DNA of 9,684 nt from Patescibacteria group bacterium (GTDB lineage Bacteria > Patescibacteriota > Microgenomatia > UBA1406 > GWC2-37-13), in assembly GCA_943356515.1 (NCBI GenBank), contig CALRFM010000033.1:1-9684 (forward strand), written 5' to 3'. Each line of letters begins with the position of its first letter. The stretch's first letter is position 1. Of this stretch, positions 1 to 6,809 are shown one piece after another. A program made the position numbers and the translations under genes. Below the pieces are notes generated by a model. That model was not told where the DNA came from. It made no database searches and saw nothing but the letters and a program-made list of their open reading frames with translations.

Positions 1-104
1 AGGACTGGGGTGAACAAGATTAGGAGCTGATTGAACTCTTTAACCGTTAATCCTGTTAGAGAGGCAGATAATCGATCATTTCGTAGGGCAGTATTTATAT
101 TCAT
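1..104 (-). CDS. Probable transposase, N-terminal fragment (cut by window edge)
   Basis: An open frame starts at the ATG whose A is base 104 and runs left out of the window (34 complete codons). The visible part contains the stretch LTGLTVKEFNQLL (residues 16-28). This resembles the N-terminal helix-turn-helix found before the DDE domain of IS4/IS5-like transposases, which often reads 'LTGL...eF..Ll'. The catalytic domain is outside the window, so family and integrity cannot be judged. No convincing promoter or Shine-Dalgarno site was found upstream. The gene lies 16 nt downstream of the end of the JAMM-like gene on the same strand. That could mean an insertion right behind that gene, or readthrough from it. 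The assignment rests on a short motif only. Confidence 0.5.
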   Translation of the reverse strand, partial: MNINTALRNDRLSASLTGLTVKEFNQLLILFTPV

Positions 105-109
105 ATCAC

Positions 110-125
110 TCTAGTTTGCACTAGA
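110..125. repeat. Short inverted repeat across the stop codon of the JAMM-like gene
   Basis: TCTAGT (110-115), loop TTGC (116-119), ACTAGA (120-125) form a perfect 6-bp stem. It covers the TAG stop of the upstream minus-strand gene and lies 6 bp before the transposase-like ATG. There is no U-tract on either side, so an intrinsic terminator is unlikely. It may be part of an insertion-sequence end, or be chance. Confidence 0.3.
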
Positions 126-984
126 ATGACCTAATTCGCAACAGGTCTAATGAATAGTACAGAGCCATATTCATAGCTCGAGCATGAAGCATTGCATTTG
201 CTTGCGATTCCCTCTGTATGTACTCAGTTAAATTATGTTTTAATGCAGCAGTACCTATATCATCGCCATTTTGTGACGTATATCGAATTTGGCGTAATGT
301 TTTTTCTAACTCTGCTTCATTTTCTTGAGTGAATGATTTTCCTCGTCCTCTATTCTTGAAATCGCTATAATCTACGAATTCAGGAGTATCACGGGTAATC
401 ATAGCTAAAATTTGAACATTGGGGCATAGCACAGCAGTAGCTTTAAAAAGTTTTCTATTTGGTAATCCAACTGATCTAATAATACTATATCCAAAGTGAT
501 CAAAATCTTCTGCAGAAAAGAACGAATCAGTTGGGTGGGTATGCATGGTCAATATAGGTAAATTACGATCATCAATCACTGACCTCACCATCATTGTAGT
601 GTGAAAGCCAGTTCCGTGCCTGGGTTGGGTCATATCGACAAAATGAGTTTTTAGATTTTGGTATACTACGCTGGATCGTTCAGCAAGCATGGGTGTATTT
701 CGTAGGCGTTCAATATGCTTTCCAGCTAGACTATTTGGGTCTATTGCTGAAGAATTGGGAATATCACTTAGCATCCTTTCATCAAGTGTAGGAACTGTTC
801 TTACATCACTATATAATGCGGAGAAGTAATCAGAGAAGTATCCAGCATCAATTCTATTGGGCATTTGTTCTAATTTCACTAGTGGGGCAGCTGGATCAAT
901 TAAGTAGCCAAGAAAACCATCTGCATGATGAAACGGAGCATAGTCTGGGTTTTGAATGGCAGGAAGTTTATATTCTTTTTGCAT
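121..984 (-). CDS. JAMM/MPN-like putative metalloprotease-fold protein
   Basis: A 287-residue soluble protein. Residues 148-160 read HTHPTDSFFSAED, which fits the zinc-binding signature of JAMM/MPN+ domains (HxHP, spacer, SxxD), with H148, H150 and D160 as the predicted metal ligands and S157 as the conserved serine. Classical JAMM enzymes have six residues between HxHP and S; here there are five. The catalytic Glu that normally precedes the motif is not obvious; E102 is the nearest candidate. Family members include deubiquitinase-like isopeptidases and prokaryotic sulfur-carrier or tag-cleaving proteases, but no ubiquitin-like partner is visible here. The N-terminal 100 residues match nothing I recognise. 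No signal peptide, so probably cytoplasmic. The ATG at 984 is supported by a -10 box ending 5 nt upstream. The gene is transcribed divergently from the envelope group and followed by a transposase-like gene. It could also be an inactive MPN- scaffold. Confidence 0.55.
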   Translation of the reverse strand: MQKEYKLPAIQNPDYAPFHHADGFLGYLIDPAAPLVKLEQMPNRIDAGYFSDYFSALYSDVRTVPTLDERMLSDIPNSSAIDPNSLAGKHIERLRNTPMLAERSSVVYQNLKTHFVDMTQPRHGTGFHTTMMVRSVIDDRNLPILTMHTHPTDSFFSAEDFDHFGYSIIRSVGLPNRKLFKATAVLCPNVQILAMITRDTPEFVDYSDFKNRGRGKSFTQENEAELEKTLRQIRYTSQNGDDIGTAALKHNLTEYIQRESQANAMLHARAMNMALYYSLDLLRIRSF

Positions 985-995
985 AGTAAAGTATA
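985..995 (-). promoter_or_regulatory. Leaderless-type promoter of the JAMM-like gene
   Basis: On the minus strand a TATACT -10 box occupies 995-990 and is followed by five bases (TTACT) and then the ATG. Transcription starting 6-7 nt after the box would begin at or inside the start codon. No good -35 is visible at 16-18 bp, and there is no Shine-Dalgarno site. Confidence 0.5.
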
Positions 996-1029
996 CAACA
1001 ACCCATAGTAATTTTCATCCCCACACCAA

Positions 1030-1064
1030 TTGACACATCTCCATTTTTGTACTACAGTGAATAT
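1030..1064 (+). promoter_or_regulatory. Sigma70-type leaderless promoter for the secreted coiled-coil gene
   Basis: TTGACA (1030-1035), a 17-bp spacer, then TACAGT (1053-1058), followed by 6 nt and ATG at 1065. The expected transcription start coincides with the A of the ATG, so the mRNA would have no leader. The same placement recurs across this window. Confidence 0.7.
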
Positions 1065-1709
1065 ATGAAACAATATATTGCAACGACACTAACCCTTTTA
1101 TTTCTTCTTTCCTTATTAGGAGCCCCTATAACTCTTGCGCAGACCACCGATGATCTATCAGGTACGCCTGTTCGTCAAACAGCAGCAGATAGAGCAGCTA
1201 AACGAGCAGAGCATACAGAAGCAGTGGAGCTTAAGCGAGAAGAAGCCAAAGAAGAGCATGCAGCCAAGCGACAGGAGTTCCAAGAAAAACTTGCAGAGCT
1301 CAAAAGTGCTCGCAAACAAAAAATCGTAGAAAATACCGATGAGCGACTTGTTAAATTAAACGAAACCCGCACCGATCGATTATCTGAGCACTTGAATACC
1401 ATGTCTGAGATTTTGGACCGAATAGAGGGGAAAGTAGCAGATCTCGACAATTCTACTGATGTAGATAAAGCTATAGAAGAAGCCAGAGCAGCCATAGAAA
1501 CAGCACAATCTGCAGTGGAAGCGCAAGCAGGTAATGAATATATCGTAGATATTGTAGGTGAGTCTGAGCTCAAGACAGTCGTAAAAGCAGTAGTAGATGA
1601 GTTTAAAGCAGATATGAAAGCGCTTATTGGACTTGTAAAAGATGCGCACAAAGAAACTCGTGAAGCAGCACAAGCGCTTGGATCATCCAAAAAGACAGAG
1701 GAAGAATAA
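1065..1709 (+). CDS. Secreted alpha-helical coiled-coil protein
   Basis: A 214-residue protein with a clear Sec signal peptide: basic MKQY start, hydrophobic core to about residue 20, probable cleavage after A25 in the run TLAQ. The mature chain is almost entirely charged heptad-like helix (about residues 40-140, rich in E, K, A and R), then a second helical part containing an ADMK motif and a polar tail ending SSKKTEEE. No catalytic motif is visible. It probably sits in or outside the envelope as a structural or binding protein; this is inference from composition. I chose ATG 1065 over a TTG 18 nt upstream because the promoter puts the transcription start at 1065 and because the signal peptide then begins normally. 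The next gene starts 28 nt after the stop and may be co-transcribed. Confidence 0.75.
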   Translation: MKQYIATTLTLLFLLSLLGAPITLAQTTDDLSGTPVRQTAADRAAKRAEHTEAVELKREEAKEEHAAKRQEFQEKLAELKSARKQKIVENTDERLVKLNETRTDRLSEHLNTMSEILDRIEGKVADLDNSTDVDKAIEEARAAIETAQSAVEAQAGNEYIVDIVGESELKTVVKAVVDEFKADMKALIGLVKDAHKETREAAQALGSSKKTEEE

Positions 1710-1737
1710 TATCTATTACTAATTCTAAAAATACTAT

Positions 1738-2184
1738 ATGACAACTGAGAAGGATATCAAAGATGAAAAGGAAGTTGAAGCTGTGGTAGTTTCGCCCGTT
1801 ATGACTGCGGTCGAATCAAACGAGCCCTCACTTGCACCGGACTTAAGTCAACCTACAGATCCAACACCTACAGATCCAACCATAATAGACACGGTAGATA
1901 TGGGTTATACCAAGACCTCTTCTAACAAAATGCTCTATGTTCTTGTTGGAGTACTCGCCTTAATATTGATCAGTCTTGTGGCATTATTCTTTTACAGACA
2001 ATATACGAATAATGCACAGAAAGCCGAGGTGACTCCTACCCCAATTGCAAAAAAAGTAACTGTTGAAAAGCCTTCACCAACTGTTACTCCAACAAATGAT
2101 GAAGATGCGCAGCTGCAAGATATTATTATTGAAGATATTGATACAGATGTAGCGTCGATTGAAGCAGATATGAAAGAGCTTTAA
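1738..2184 (+). CDS. Single-span membrane protein with acidic C-terminal tail
   Basis: A 148-residue protein in three parts: a cytoplasmic acidic, Pro/Thr-rich N-terminal segment (1-62), one transmembrane helix at about 65-87 followed by basic and aromatic residues, and an outer tail with TPTP-type spacing (98-120) that ends in an acidic amphipathic helix finishing EADMKEL. A related ADMK motif occurs in the protein encoded just upstream. The N-terminal segment contains a duplicated PTDPT unit encoded by a 15-bp tandem repeat. No enzyme motif is visible. The position, 28 nt behind the secreted coiled-coil gene, suggests one operon and a shared envelope role. There is no Shine-Dalgarno site; a weak AATACT box lies too close (2 nt) to the ATG to count as a promoter. 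Confidence 0.7.
   Translation: MTTEKDIKDEKEVEAVVVSPVMTAVESNEPSLAPDLSQPTDPTPTDPTIIDTVDMGYTKTSSNKMLYVLVGVLALILISLVALFFYRQYTNNAQKAEVTPTPIAKKVTVEKPSPTVTPTNDEDAQLQDIIIEDIDTDVASIEADMKEL
1851..1880 (+). repeat. 15-bp perfect tandem duplication inside the coding region
   Basis: The unit ACCTACAGATCCAAC occurs at 1851-1865 and again at 1866-1880 without mismatch, giving the repeated peptide PTDPT. The length is a multiple of three, so the frame is kept. Probably a slippage-type expansion in a disordered linker. Confidence 0.9.
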
Positions 2185-2190
2185 ATGCTG

Positions 2191-2228
2191 TTGTAATAAC
2201 CTATTACAAATATTATACTACCACTCAT
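2191..2228 (+). promoter_or_regulatory. Promoter with very short leader for the polytopic membrane gene
   Basis: TTGTAA (2191-2196), a 17-bp spacer, TATACT (2214-2219), then 9 nt and ATG at 2229. The predicted transcript leader is 2-3 nt or none. No Shine-Dalgarno site is present. The gene can therefore be expressed independently of the two genes before it. Confidence 0.6.
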
Positions 2229-3185
2229 ATGTCTGAAGATAATACTACCATAGAGCTTAAAAAAGGATTGCCACCGATTGGCGACTTATTTAATGAATCA
2301 TGGAAACTGTTTCAAGCAAAGTGGCTAAAGCTTCTTATATTTTTTCTTATTGTTGTAGGCGCTGCACTAGGTATTTACTTGGTATTTGCCATATTAGTTA
2401 TGCTTACACTAGGAGCGGGAGCTTTTCTAAGCTCAGGTGATGCAGGTGCAATTTCAGAGACATTTTCTGAGCCAAGCGTATATATCCCCTTTGGAATTGT
2501 AGGGTTGGTGTTTGTGGTAATCGCTCTTTCCATAAACCTAGCGGCTCAAGCTGGCATGATTCTTCTTGTTGCCGATGAAAAGACCGATCAATCCGCATTT
2601 TCATATCTGAAAAAAGGATTGCCGTATATCATTCCACTACTTATAGTAGGAATCATTAATTTTGTCTTAATGATGGGTGGAATTTTTGTACTTGTTATCC
2701 CTGGTGCAATTATTATGATACTTCTTGGATTTAGTATGTATGTTGCAGTGTTGGAAAACAAAAAAGGAATGGAAGCTATACGCATGAGTGCAAGTATGGT
2801 ATCGCAAAACTTCTGGGCAATAGTCGGGCGCATGCTGTTGTTCTTGGGCTTAAATATTCTCGTGCAGCTTATTATTGGACAAATAACAGAGTCTGATGTG
2901 CTTGGGCCTCTTGGTTTCATCCTTATCATGGCACTCAGCATAGGGGTAAGCTGGTTTAGTATTGCCTATGGGTATTCACTTTACAAACACGCACGAGCCG
3001 CTTATGACCCATCAAAACAATCATCTATCACGTGGATGTGGGTTGTGGCTATTATCGGCTGGATATTCATTGTATTGTCATTTGGCGGAATTATGAAAAT
3101 GGCAGGAAGTCAAGAAATCAGAGATGCGTTTATGGAGGGGTATAATGGCGAGATAGATCAATTACCAGCAGAAGAATCTCTTTGA
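2229..3185 (+). CDS. Polytopic inner-membrane protein of unknown function
   Basis: A 318-residue protein with a short polar N-terminus containing PPIGDLFNESWKLF (about 15-28), then about six to seven hydrophobic segments (roughly 33-66, 85-115, 131-148, 150-176, 195-218, 224-252, 267-289) and an acidic C-terminus. The N-terminal amphipathic 'ESW.lf...w' helix followed by long paired helices is the layout seen in DUF975 and in the membrane domain of glycerophosphodiester-phosphodiesterase-like proteins. I see no transporter or enzyme signature and do not assign a function. It has its own promoter just upstream and ends 11 bp from a convergent gene. Similar proteins are common in Patescibacteria, so this is likely a core envelope gene rather than an accessory one. 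Confidence 0.65.
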   Translation: MSEDNTTIELKKGLPPIGDLFNESWKLFQAKWLKLLIFFLIVVGAALGIYLVFAILVMLTLGAGAFLSSGDAGAISETFSEPSVYIPFGIVGLVFVVIALSINLAAQAGMILLVADEKTDQSAFSYLKKGLPYIIPLLIVGIINFVLMMGGIFVLVIPGAIIMILLGFSMYVAVLENKKGMEAIRMSASMVSQNFWAIVGRMLLFLGLNILVQLIIGQITESDVLGPLGFILIMALSIGVSWFSIAYGYSLYKHARAAYDPSKQSSITWMWVVAIIGWIFIVLSFGGIMKMAGSQEIRDAFMEGYNGEIDQLPAEESL

Positions 3186-3196
3186 TGACTTTACCG

Positions 3197-3781
3197 TTAT
3201 GATTGTGGGAGGGTAGTAGGTGAAGGAGTGCTCGTGGCTGTAGGAACTTCTTGCGTGTTTTGATAGGTAAACGTACGTGTGTATACTTCGCTCACATTGG
3301 TAACAATACTTTTTACTTCCAGCTCAATCTTCTTTTGTCCAGAGGAAAGATTATAAATAACAATATCATCATCTCCAAATTGGCTCCAGTTGCCACCGTC
3401 TAATCGGTAGCGCCATACCACAGAACAGTAATCTCCCTGATTGTAATCAACATCTATGGTGAATGGATTTATATTTACGTTTTCTCCCTCTTGTGGAGCA
3501 AGAATAATAATAGGTCCAATCTCACGAATACATTCGTTGGGTTTAGGACTTGTTTTAGAGTCCGGGGTTGCGGTAATAATCGTTGGGACAGCACTTTGAC
3601 TCATAATAGGCGTAGGTGTAGGCACTTCTTTTTTTCTTTGATCTTGAATATTGAGGTAATTTACCAATACCACAGAAAGGAGCACGGGGATAGAGAGTGA
3701 GGCCGTTATGACTTCGATGTACTTTTTCTTGTCAGGTAAATATCGAAATGTTTCTCGAAGTCTTGTAAATGGGTTCACCAT
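3197..3781 (-). CDS. Membrane-anchored extracellular Ig-like domain protein
   Basis: A 194-residue protein with a short basic cytoplasmic N-terminus, one transmembrane helix (about 21-45), a Pro/Thr/Ser linker with PTPTP (53-58), a beta-rich domain at about 88-174, and a second PT-rich tail to the end. The domain has the alternating hydrophobic strands and the RYRLDGGNWSQF turn typical of Ig-like or fibronectin-like sandwiches; C84 and C119 could form a disulfide outside the cell. No catalytic residues stand out, so a binding or adhesion role is inferred. An ATG 45 nt further upstream is also in frame, but a near-perfect promoter places transcription start exactly at 3781, so I use that start. 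The gene is convergent with the polytopic gene and divergent from the YtxH-like gene. Confidence 0.7.
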   Translation of the reverse strand: MVNPFTRLRETFRYLPDKKKYIEVITASLSIPVLLSVVLVNYLNIQDQRKKEVPTPTPIMSQSAVPTIITATPDSKTSPKPNECIREIGPIIILAPQEGENVNINPFTIDVDYNQGDYCSVVWRYRLDGGNWSQFGDDDIVIYNLSSGQKKIELEVKSIVTNVSEVYTRTFTYQNTQEVPTATSTPSPTTLPQS

Positions 3782-3817
3782 AAGCCCTATTGTACTGCTT
3801 TTACCAGAAATTATCAA
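3782..3817 (-). promoter_or_regulatory. Strong leaderless promoter for the Ig-like gene
   Basis: On the minus strand: TTGATA (3817-3812), a 17-bp spacer, TACAAT (3794-3789), 7 nt, then ATG at 3781. This is a close match to the sigma70 consensus at ideal spacing, and it excludes the upstream in-frame ATG at 3826 from the mRNA. Confidence 0.7.
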
Positions 3818-3827
3818 ATCATGCAAT

Positions 3828-3842
3828 AAGGGTCCGACCCTT
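3828..3842. repeat. 15-bp odd palindrome between two divergent promoters
   Basis: AAGGGTC, central C, GACCCTT: a perfect 7-bp inverted repeat around base 3835. It lies 11 bp behind the -35 of the minus-strand promoter and 6 bp before the -10 of the plus-strand promoter, where a -35 would be expected. It could be an operator controlling both promoters, or a REP-like element; it shares a GTC-N-GAC core with the palindrome at 7644-7660. Confidence 0.6.
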
Positions 3843-3845
3843 TTG

Positions 3846-3854
3846 TGATATAAT
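3846..3854 (+). promoter_or_regulatory. Extended -10 promoter for the YtxH-like operon
   Basis: TGA-TATAAT: a TGn extension (3846-3848) and a consensus -10 (3849-3854). The -35 position is taken up by the palindrome and has no consensus match. Transcription would start near 3861, leaving a leader of about 25 nt before ATG 3886. Unlike most genes here, this one is not leaderless. Confidence 0.55.
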
Positions 3855-3885
3855 GATTTTAATTACTTAATTTAAACTTACCTAT

Positions 3886-4341
3886 ATGTCCAAACAATCT
3901 AAATTCGGAGCTACATTATTATTTGGTGCACTCCTCGGGGGAGTTGCTGCCTTTTTTCTTTCTCCCAAATCAGGAAAAGAAAATAGAGAAATGGCCAAAA
4001 AGAAATGGGCTGCATTGCACCTTACTCTTCAGACAAAAACCAAAGAAGAAATAGTAAAAGAAATTTTTGGTTCAGTTTCTGCAAACAGCAAAAAGCTCTA
4101 TGACCTTGCTCAAAAAGAGATGAATACCCGACTTGACCAACTGAAAGAAAAATACCCCGATATAGATAAAGGTAAATATATGGATGTGGTCAAAGAAGTG
4201 TTGACCAGACTGAAAAGTGAGAAAGATACAACCAAAGATCAGATAACTAGTTTGGGAGAATTTTTGAAATCTCGTTGGGAATCAGTATCTTCTGAAGGCA
4301 AGAAAGATGTAAAGAAAGTGACAAAAGCGATTAAGAAATAA
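3886..4341 (+). CDS. YtxH-like membrane-anchored helical protein
   Basis: A 151-residue protein. Residues 6-27 form a glycine-rich hydrophobic segment (FGATLLFGALLGGVAAFFLS) directly followed by PKSGKENRE, the classic YtxH-type 'hydrophobic glycine helix, then P.sG.e.R' layout. The remainder is a long, lysine- and glutamate-rich helix, predicted cytoplasmic. YtxH-domain proteins are small envelope or stress-linked proteins without a defined biochemical role. The gene for a small membrane protein begins one base after this stop codon, so the two are almost certainly one transcript and may form a membrane complex. No Shine-Dalgarno site precedes the ATG; the leader of about 25 nt is AT-rich. 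Confidence 0.75.
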   Translation: MSKQSKFGATLLFGALLGGVAAFFLSPKSGKENREMAKKKWAALHLTLQTKTKEEIVKEIFGSVSANSKKLYDLAQKEMNTRLDQLKEKYPDIDKGKYMDVVKEVLTRLKSEKDTTKDQITSLGEFLKSRWESVSSEGKKDVKKVTKAIKK

Positions 4342-4342
4342 C

Positions 4343-4591
4343 ATGGATCTCCTAACCATCACGCAAATCATCGCCATACTATTTATGGTTATGTGGATTA
4401 TTTTAGTCGCCGCACTTCTGAGCTTAATAATTATGATCATCAAGCTTGTGCGAGAAACACCCAAGAAAGTAGAGCAGAAGGTAGCAGAATATTTTAGATC
4501 AAATAAGCTTGAAATCTTAAGTGCAATCGGGATTCCCATTGCTACATTCATCGCAAGCAGAATCAAAGGGATGATGAAGAAGAGAGAATAA
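4343..4591 (+). CDS. Small membrane protein, partner of the YtxH-like gene
   Basis: An 82-residue protein with one long hydrophobic helix (about 7-34), a basic amphipathic stretch (34-56) and a second short hydrophobic segment (about 57-73) ending in a KGMMKKRE basic tail. I do not recognise a family. The start codon follows the previous stop by one base, with no clear Shine-Dalgarno site, so translation is probably coupled to the YtxH-like gene. It ends five bases before the convergent ATPase gene. Function unknown; a role in anchoring or membrane organisation with its neighbour is only inferred. Confidence 0.65.
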   Translation: MDLLTITQIIAILFMVMWIILVAALLSLIIMIIKLVRETPKKVEQKVAEYFRSNKLEILSAIGIPIATFIASRIKGMMKKRE

Positions 4592-4596
4592 ATTAT

Positions 4597-6771
4597 TTAT
4601 CCCGTTTTCTTTCCATACCTCTCTTTACTCATTCGCATAATCTTTTCTCTATTATCATTCTTGAGAGCAGGTGGTGGTAATGTTTTTGCAGGGAAGGGGA
4701 ACGTAGTCATTTCATCAATCGAAATTTTCATAACCGTCTCGTACTTTCCAAGTTGTACCAGATCTTTGGCAGAATATACTTCAGAAAATTCTTTGGTCAA
4801 AAATTCAGCATCTCGGGCACCTACTACAAAGCTTATCATAGAACCCACATTCCCAAATATGGCAGTCATCACATCTTCTTCAATTTGCTCAATATACTGA
4901 TTTGCTAAGGTAAGTGCCAATCGGTACTTGCGTGCTTCAGATAAGATTTTTATAAAGGAAGAAGTGGCGAAATTCTGAAACTCATCGACATACAGAAAGA
5001 AATCTTTACGATCTGCCTCTTTCATAAAGGACCTATTCATGGCAGCAAGCTGAATCTGGGTTATGATCATAGCCCCCAGAAGTGCTGCATTATCTTCCCC
5101 CAGCTTTCCTTGTGATAAGTTGAGAATGAGGATTTTGCCACTATTCATGATCTCTTCCAGATCAATAGTAGATTTCGGTTGGCCAATAATATTACGGATC
5201 ATTTTACTGCTCACAAATTGTCCAACTTTATTCTGAATAGGCGATATGGCTTCCACTCGTAACCGATCGGTCATCTTGTCGAATTCTCGTTCCCAGAAAT
5301 TTTTCAAAACCATATCTTTGACATGATGCATGATGGATTTGCGATATTTAGAGTCAGACAGAAGCGGCAGTGCCTCAGCAAGTGTTGCATCTGGTATTTC
5401 TAAAAGGGTGAGAACCACATTTCTTAAGATATATTCCAAACGTGGTCCCCATGAGTCTCCGTATATTTTATAGAAAATACCCACAATTCCCGATGCAACC
5501 AAATCTCGGTGCGTATCATTTTTGACATCAAGTACGTTTAATGAGAATGTGCGATCGCTATCAAATGGCTCCAAATACACCACATCGTTCAATCTTCTTT
5601 TGGGAATATAATCAAGGATTGCTTCAGACAAATCACCATGCGGATCTATTATCCCCACGCCACGCCCACGCCGCATATCATCTATGGCCATATTGGCAAT
5701 GAGGGTACTTTTACCCGCACCGGTTTTACCGATAATATACATGTGTTTTCGTCTGTCAACCGTTTTGATGCCAAAAATAGAATCTTTGTTTTTGTATTCA
5801 GCTTTACCAAAAAAGTTAATGTCGTTTTTCTCTTCATCTGGCGTATTCTCGGTGGTTGGTAAGTTTTCAGGTGGTTCACCCGCAAGTGTTTTACCCCAGG
5901 CAATATTTTTAATACCAGCAAGAGGAAGTCCCGGTGGGTGCCATAAGGTAGCTAGTTCTTGAGTATTTACTATCTGTTTGCGATGTTCAAGCAGGGTAAA
6001 GTGCCGGTCTTTCATGCGAGTTATGAGGCTTTGTTTGGTTAGATACTTTATTTTTAAATCAAAAGCATTTCCTTCTCCTAAAGAAAAGGTGCCATAGGCG
6101 CCTGCAATATTTTCTAAAAGTGTGCGAGGATTGTGCCTCTTGTCATTTGAGGCGGCAAGTATGCGTATGGCCGTGCGCCCCCCTTGGAACATCACCTTTT
6201 TGGCTATGTACGAAGCGTTATCGCTGCTTGCTGCTTGTTTATGTTCACCAGTCAGAACATCTATAGAATCTTTTGTTCGTGAATCTAATGTTTCCCCTTG
6301 CCACTTAAACGATGCCGGAGTCACCAGTATTTGAATACCTATTCGATACGCTGGATCTTGTTTGGAAAGGAGCCCGATAAGCGAAGCCAGAGGGTCTACA
6401 TCAGTAAATTGCTCGTAGGTTTTTATGGGAAGCTTGTACGAATGTTGAAGTCGAAGGTCAGCCACACTGGTGTTTGGGTGTTTCAGTACTACATCCATAG
6501 GGTCACTGGTTCGTTGAACCACGCTGTTTGGATAGGAAGCCTGAATGAGGCTCTGCACCAAAGATTCCCGATTGCTGGGAACGGTGACATAATAGTAAAT
6601 TGTTTGACCCGTGAGGTATATCTCAAATGAATACGTGTCAATAGTTCTCATCATTCGTGTAAATAAGCTGTACTTACCAGACAAGAGGGAAGAAAATATC
6701 TGACTTGCAGCCTCCGCAGAGGTTTCGTCATCTTTGGGATTTCGTACTTGCAGATGGGAAAATGTGGTCAT
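4597..6771 (-). CDS. VirD4/TraG-like DNA-translocating ATPase (HerA/FtsK superfamily)
   Basis: A 724-residue protein. The C-terminal ATPase domain (about 330-690) has a Walker A motif GKTGAGKS (348-355), DPHGD (377-381), a Walker B motif LYVDEFQNF (593-601, acidic D596/E597) and a following ARKYRLALTLANQ stretch (613-625), all typical of type IV coupling proteins and related HerA/TraG DNA pumps. The N-terminal 300 residues lack the transmembrane helices of classic VirD4 and form a separate soluble domain, as in many Patescibacteria homologues. No relaxase, VirB4 or pilus gene is in the window, so involvement in conjugation is not shown; DNA uptake or intracellular DNA handling is equally possible. 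The ATG at 6771 is supported by an extended -10 box 6 nt upstream. The stop lies 5 bp from the convergent YtxH-operon end. Confidence 0.85.
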   Translation of the reverse strand: MTTFSHLQVRNPKDDETSAEAASQIFSSLLSGKYSLFTRMMRTIDTYSFEIYLTGQTIYYYVTVPSNRESLVQSLIQASYPNSVVQRTSDPMDVVLKHPNTSVADLRLQHSYKLPIKTYEQFTDVDPLASLIGLLSKQDPAYRIGIQILVTPASFKWQGETLDSRTKDSIDVLTGEHKQAASSDNASYIAKKVMFQGGRTAIRILAASNDKRHNPRTLLENIAGAYGTFSLGEGNAFDLKIKYLTKQSLITRMKDRHFTLLEHRKQIVNTQELATLWHPPGLPLAGIKNIAWGKTLAGEPPENLPTTENTPDEEKNDINFFGKAEYKNKDSIFGIKTVDRRKHMYIIGKTGAGKSTLIANMAIDDMRRGRGVGIIDPHGDLSEAILDYIPKRRLNDVVYLEPFDSDRTFSLNVLDVKNDTHRDLVASGIVGIFYKIYGDSWGPRLEYILRNVVLTLLEIPDATLAEALPLLSDSKYRKSIMHHVKDMVLKNFWEREFDKMTDRLRVEAISPIQNKVGQFVSSKMIRNIIGQPKSTIDLEEIMNSGKILILNLSQGKLGEDNAALLGAMIITQIQLAAMNRSFMKEADRKDFFLYVDEFQNFATSSFIKILSEARKYRLALTLANQYIEQIEEDVMTAIFGNVGSMISFVVGARDAEFLTKEFSEVYSAKDLVQLGKYETVMKISIDEMTTFPFPAKTLPPPALKNDNREKIMRMSKERYGKKTG

Positions 6772-6786
6772 GGTTAGATTATAGCA
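6772..6786 (-). promoter_or_regulatory. Extended -10, leaderless-type promoter of the VirD4-like gene
   Basis: On the minus strand TGC-TATAAT (6786-6778) is followed by CTAACC and then the ATG at 6771, a 6-nt gap. No -35 of quality is seen at 16-18 bp, as is usual for extended -10 promoters. It lies in the 38-bp gap after the coiled-coil gene, so the ATPase can be transcribed on its own. Confidence 0.6.
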
Positions 6787-6809
6787 TTAATCCAAGGTTT
6801 GCCGACAGG

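Noticed and set aside
110..125. Intrinsic terminator for the JAMM-like gene
   Set aside because: The 6-bp stem has no U-tract on the minus strand and includes the stop codon.
1175..1744. Long minus-strand open frame (189 codons) opposite the secreted coiled-coil gene
   Set aside because: Its product is a Ser/Ala/Cys-rich string typical of the antisense of Glu/Lys/Ala helical coding DNA; the plus-strand gene has a promoter, signal peptide and sensible composition.
3782..3826. Longer N-terminus for the Ig-like protein from ATG 3826
   Set aside because: The -35 and -10 boxes lie inside this extension and place transcription start at 3781, so the extension would not be in the mRNA.
5638..6630. 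Several plus-strand frames of 70-110 codons opposite the ATPase gene
   Set aside because: They overlap a well-supported 724-residue ATPase with intact motifs and have no promoter, start context or recognisable product.
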